The notes under the pieces were generated by a model that saw only the letters and a list, made by a program, of their open reading frames with translations, was not told where the DNA came from and ran no database searches. From positions 1 to 7,064 of the forward strand of contig CAAFJI010000291.1 in assembly GCA_900763175.1 (NCBI GenBank): 7,064 nucleotides of DNA, read 5' to 3'. Position numbers and translations under genes: made by a program. Every line of letters starts with the position of its first letter. The first letter of the stretch is position 1. Of this stretch, positions 6,658 through 7,064 are shown piece by piece. The DNA comes from Lachnospiraceae bacterium. GTDB taxonomy: Bacteria > Bacillota > Clostridia > Lachnospirales > Lachnospiraceae.

Positions 6658-6852
6658 TTGGAGGTCAGTATTATTTTTAAAATTGCTGCAGTTGGAATCC
6701 TGGTTTCTGTTCTCTCTCAGGTCCTGAAGCACAGCGGAAGGGAAGAACAGGCCTTTCTGGTAAGCCTTGCGGGGCTTTTGGTGGTACTGTTCTGGATCGT
6801 TCCCTATATTTACGAGCTGTTTAACAGCATCCAAAAACTGTTCGAGATTTAA
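6658..6852 (+). CDS. spoIIIAC: Stage III sporulation protein AC
   Basis: Very small integral membrane protein (64 residues; 68 in Bacillus subtilis) of the SpoIIIA channel complex. Two membrane segments are visible at about 5-23 and 33-54, joined by the short polar turn KHSGREEQ, which is typical of the family. The start is TTG, well supported by GGGAG at 6647-6651 with a 6-nt spacer. It appears complete. The family's normal partner spoIIIAD usually follows within a few bases, but no spoIIIAD-like reading frame starts in the remaining 212 bp of the window; an inverted repeat copy begins 71 bp after the stop instead. Confidence 0.9.
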   Translation: MEVSIIFKIAAVGILVSVLSQVLKHSGREEQAFLVSLAGLLVVLFWIVPYIYELFNSIQKLFEI

Positions 6853-6923
6853 CCGGATCAGGGACGCTCCTTGCTTCAATCGCAAAAAGCAATAAGCAGC
6901 AGGCAGGGATTTGCCGGCACACT
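6853..6923 (+). other. Unassigned 71-bp gap between spoIIIAC and the repeat
   Basis: This stretch encodes no recognisable start of spoIIIAD. It can form a small hairpin at 6873-6897 (GCTT...TCGC-AAAAA-GCAA...AAGC, including one G-T pair) without a T run, so it is not an evident terminator. GGGACGCTC at 6861-6869 is nearly complementary to GAGCGTGCCC at 6927-6936 inside the repeat tail (one extra base). The stretch may be flanking sequence brought in with the repeat. Confidence 0.4.
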
Positions 6924-7064
6924 TTAGAGCGTGCCCCCAAAATCATTCCTGCAATCTGCACGCCCCATTTTGCGGGAAATTTGTCCCGAATTCGGTTGTC
7001 GTAGCCCGCTACGACGCCCTCATCCGGGACAAATTTCCCACAAACTGTGACGCACATCTTGCAG
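6924..7064 (-). repeat. Right copy of 141-bp hairpin-forming inverted repeat
   Basis: Reverse-complement copy of 8-148 with the same length and 133 matching positions. Hairpin part 6949-7064, tail 6924-6948, so both copies point their tails inward to the genes between them. Here the middle stem has no mismatch apart from one G-T pair, and the outer stem has C where the left copy has T opposite the same G, so pairing is kept in both. Five of the eight differences are one block in the tail: GGGGG here against TCAAA in the left copy. The match runs to the last base of the window, so the true outer end may lie beyond it. Confidence 0.93.

Noticed and set aside
6821..7057. A 78-codon open frame on the - strand across the right repeat
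   Set aside because: It runs through the hairpin repeat and into the spoIIIAC end. The equivalent frame in the left copy (ATG at 15) meets a TGA at 78-80 because of a single T/C difference, so the protein is not conserved between copies.
8..7064. Composite transposon with the inverted repeats as ends
   Set aside because: The enclosed genes are housekeeping and sporulation genes in normal order. No transposase or recombinase lies between the copies, and no target duplication can be seen because the right copy reaches the window end.

Overview
The window looks like chromosomal DNA from a spore-forming gut clostridium, most probably Lachnospiraceae (Blautia/Ruminococcus-like). This rests on the protein types, moderate base composition, strong Shine-Dalgarno sites, frequent TTG/GTG starts and the presence of spoIIIA sporulation genes. 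The genus assignment is inference, since no database search was possible. All seven supported genes lie on the + strand.

Layout. A 141-bp structured repeat (8-148) stands directly before acpP (182-415, acyl carrier protein), which ends in a strong intrinsic terminator (434-492). A promoter (516-545) then drives gltX (606-2057, glutamyl-tRNA synthetase), coupled by a TAATG overlap to a compact UvrD/PcrA-type helicase gene (2057-3883). A second promoter overlaps the helicase stop codon. It is followed by a 112-bp gap with a possible H-type pseudoknot, and then a gene for a membrane-anchored beta-propeller-like protein of unknown function (3996-5141). A candidate sigma-E promoter (5149-5177) precedes spoIIIAA, spoIIIAB and spoIIIAC, the first three genes of the eight-gene operon that builds the mother-cell side of the feeding-tube/secretion complex in the forespore envelope.

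After spoIIIAC the expected spoIIIAD does not follow. There are 71 bp of unassigned sequence and then an inverted copy of the same 141-bp repeat (6924-7064), which reaches the last base of the window. The two copies match at 133 of 141 positions, and each folds on itself into a rod-like hairpin of about 116 nt with symmetric internal loops. They bracket everything else, so they may be dispersed mobile or structural repeats, end points of an inversion, or simply the places where an assembly broke.

The observations most worth checking are this hairpin repeat and its interruption of the spoIIIA operon, the possible pseudoknot leader at 3931-3972, the sharing of a 19-nt tail between the repeat and the acpP terminator, and a possible AUA start codon in spoIIIAA. 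Apart from these the window holds well-known housekeeping and sporulation genes; I see no phage, defence or CRISPR system.
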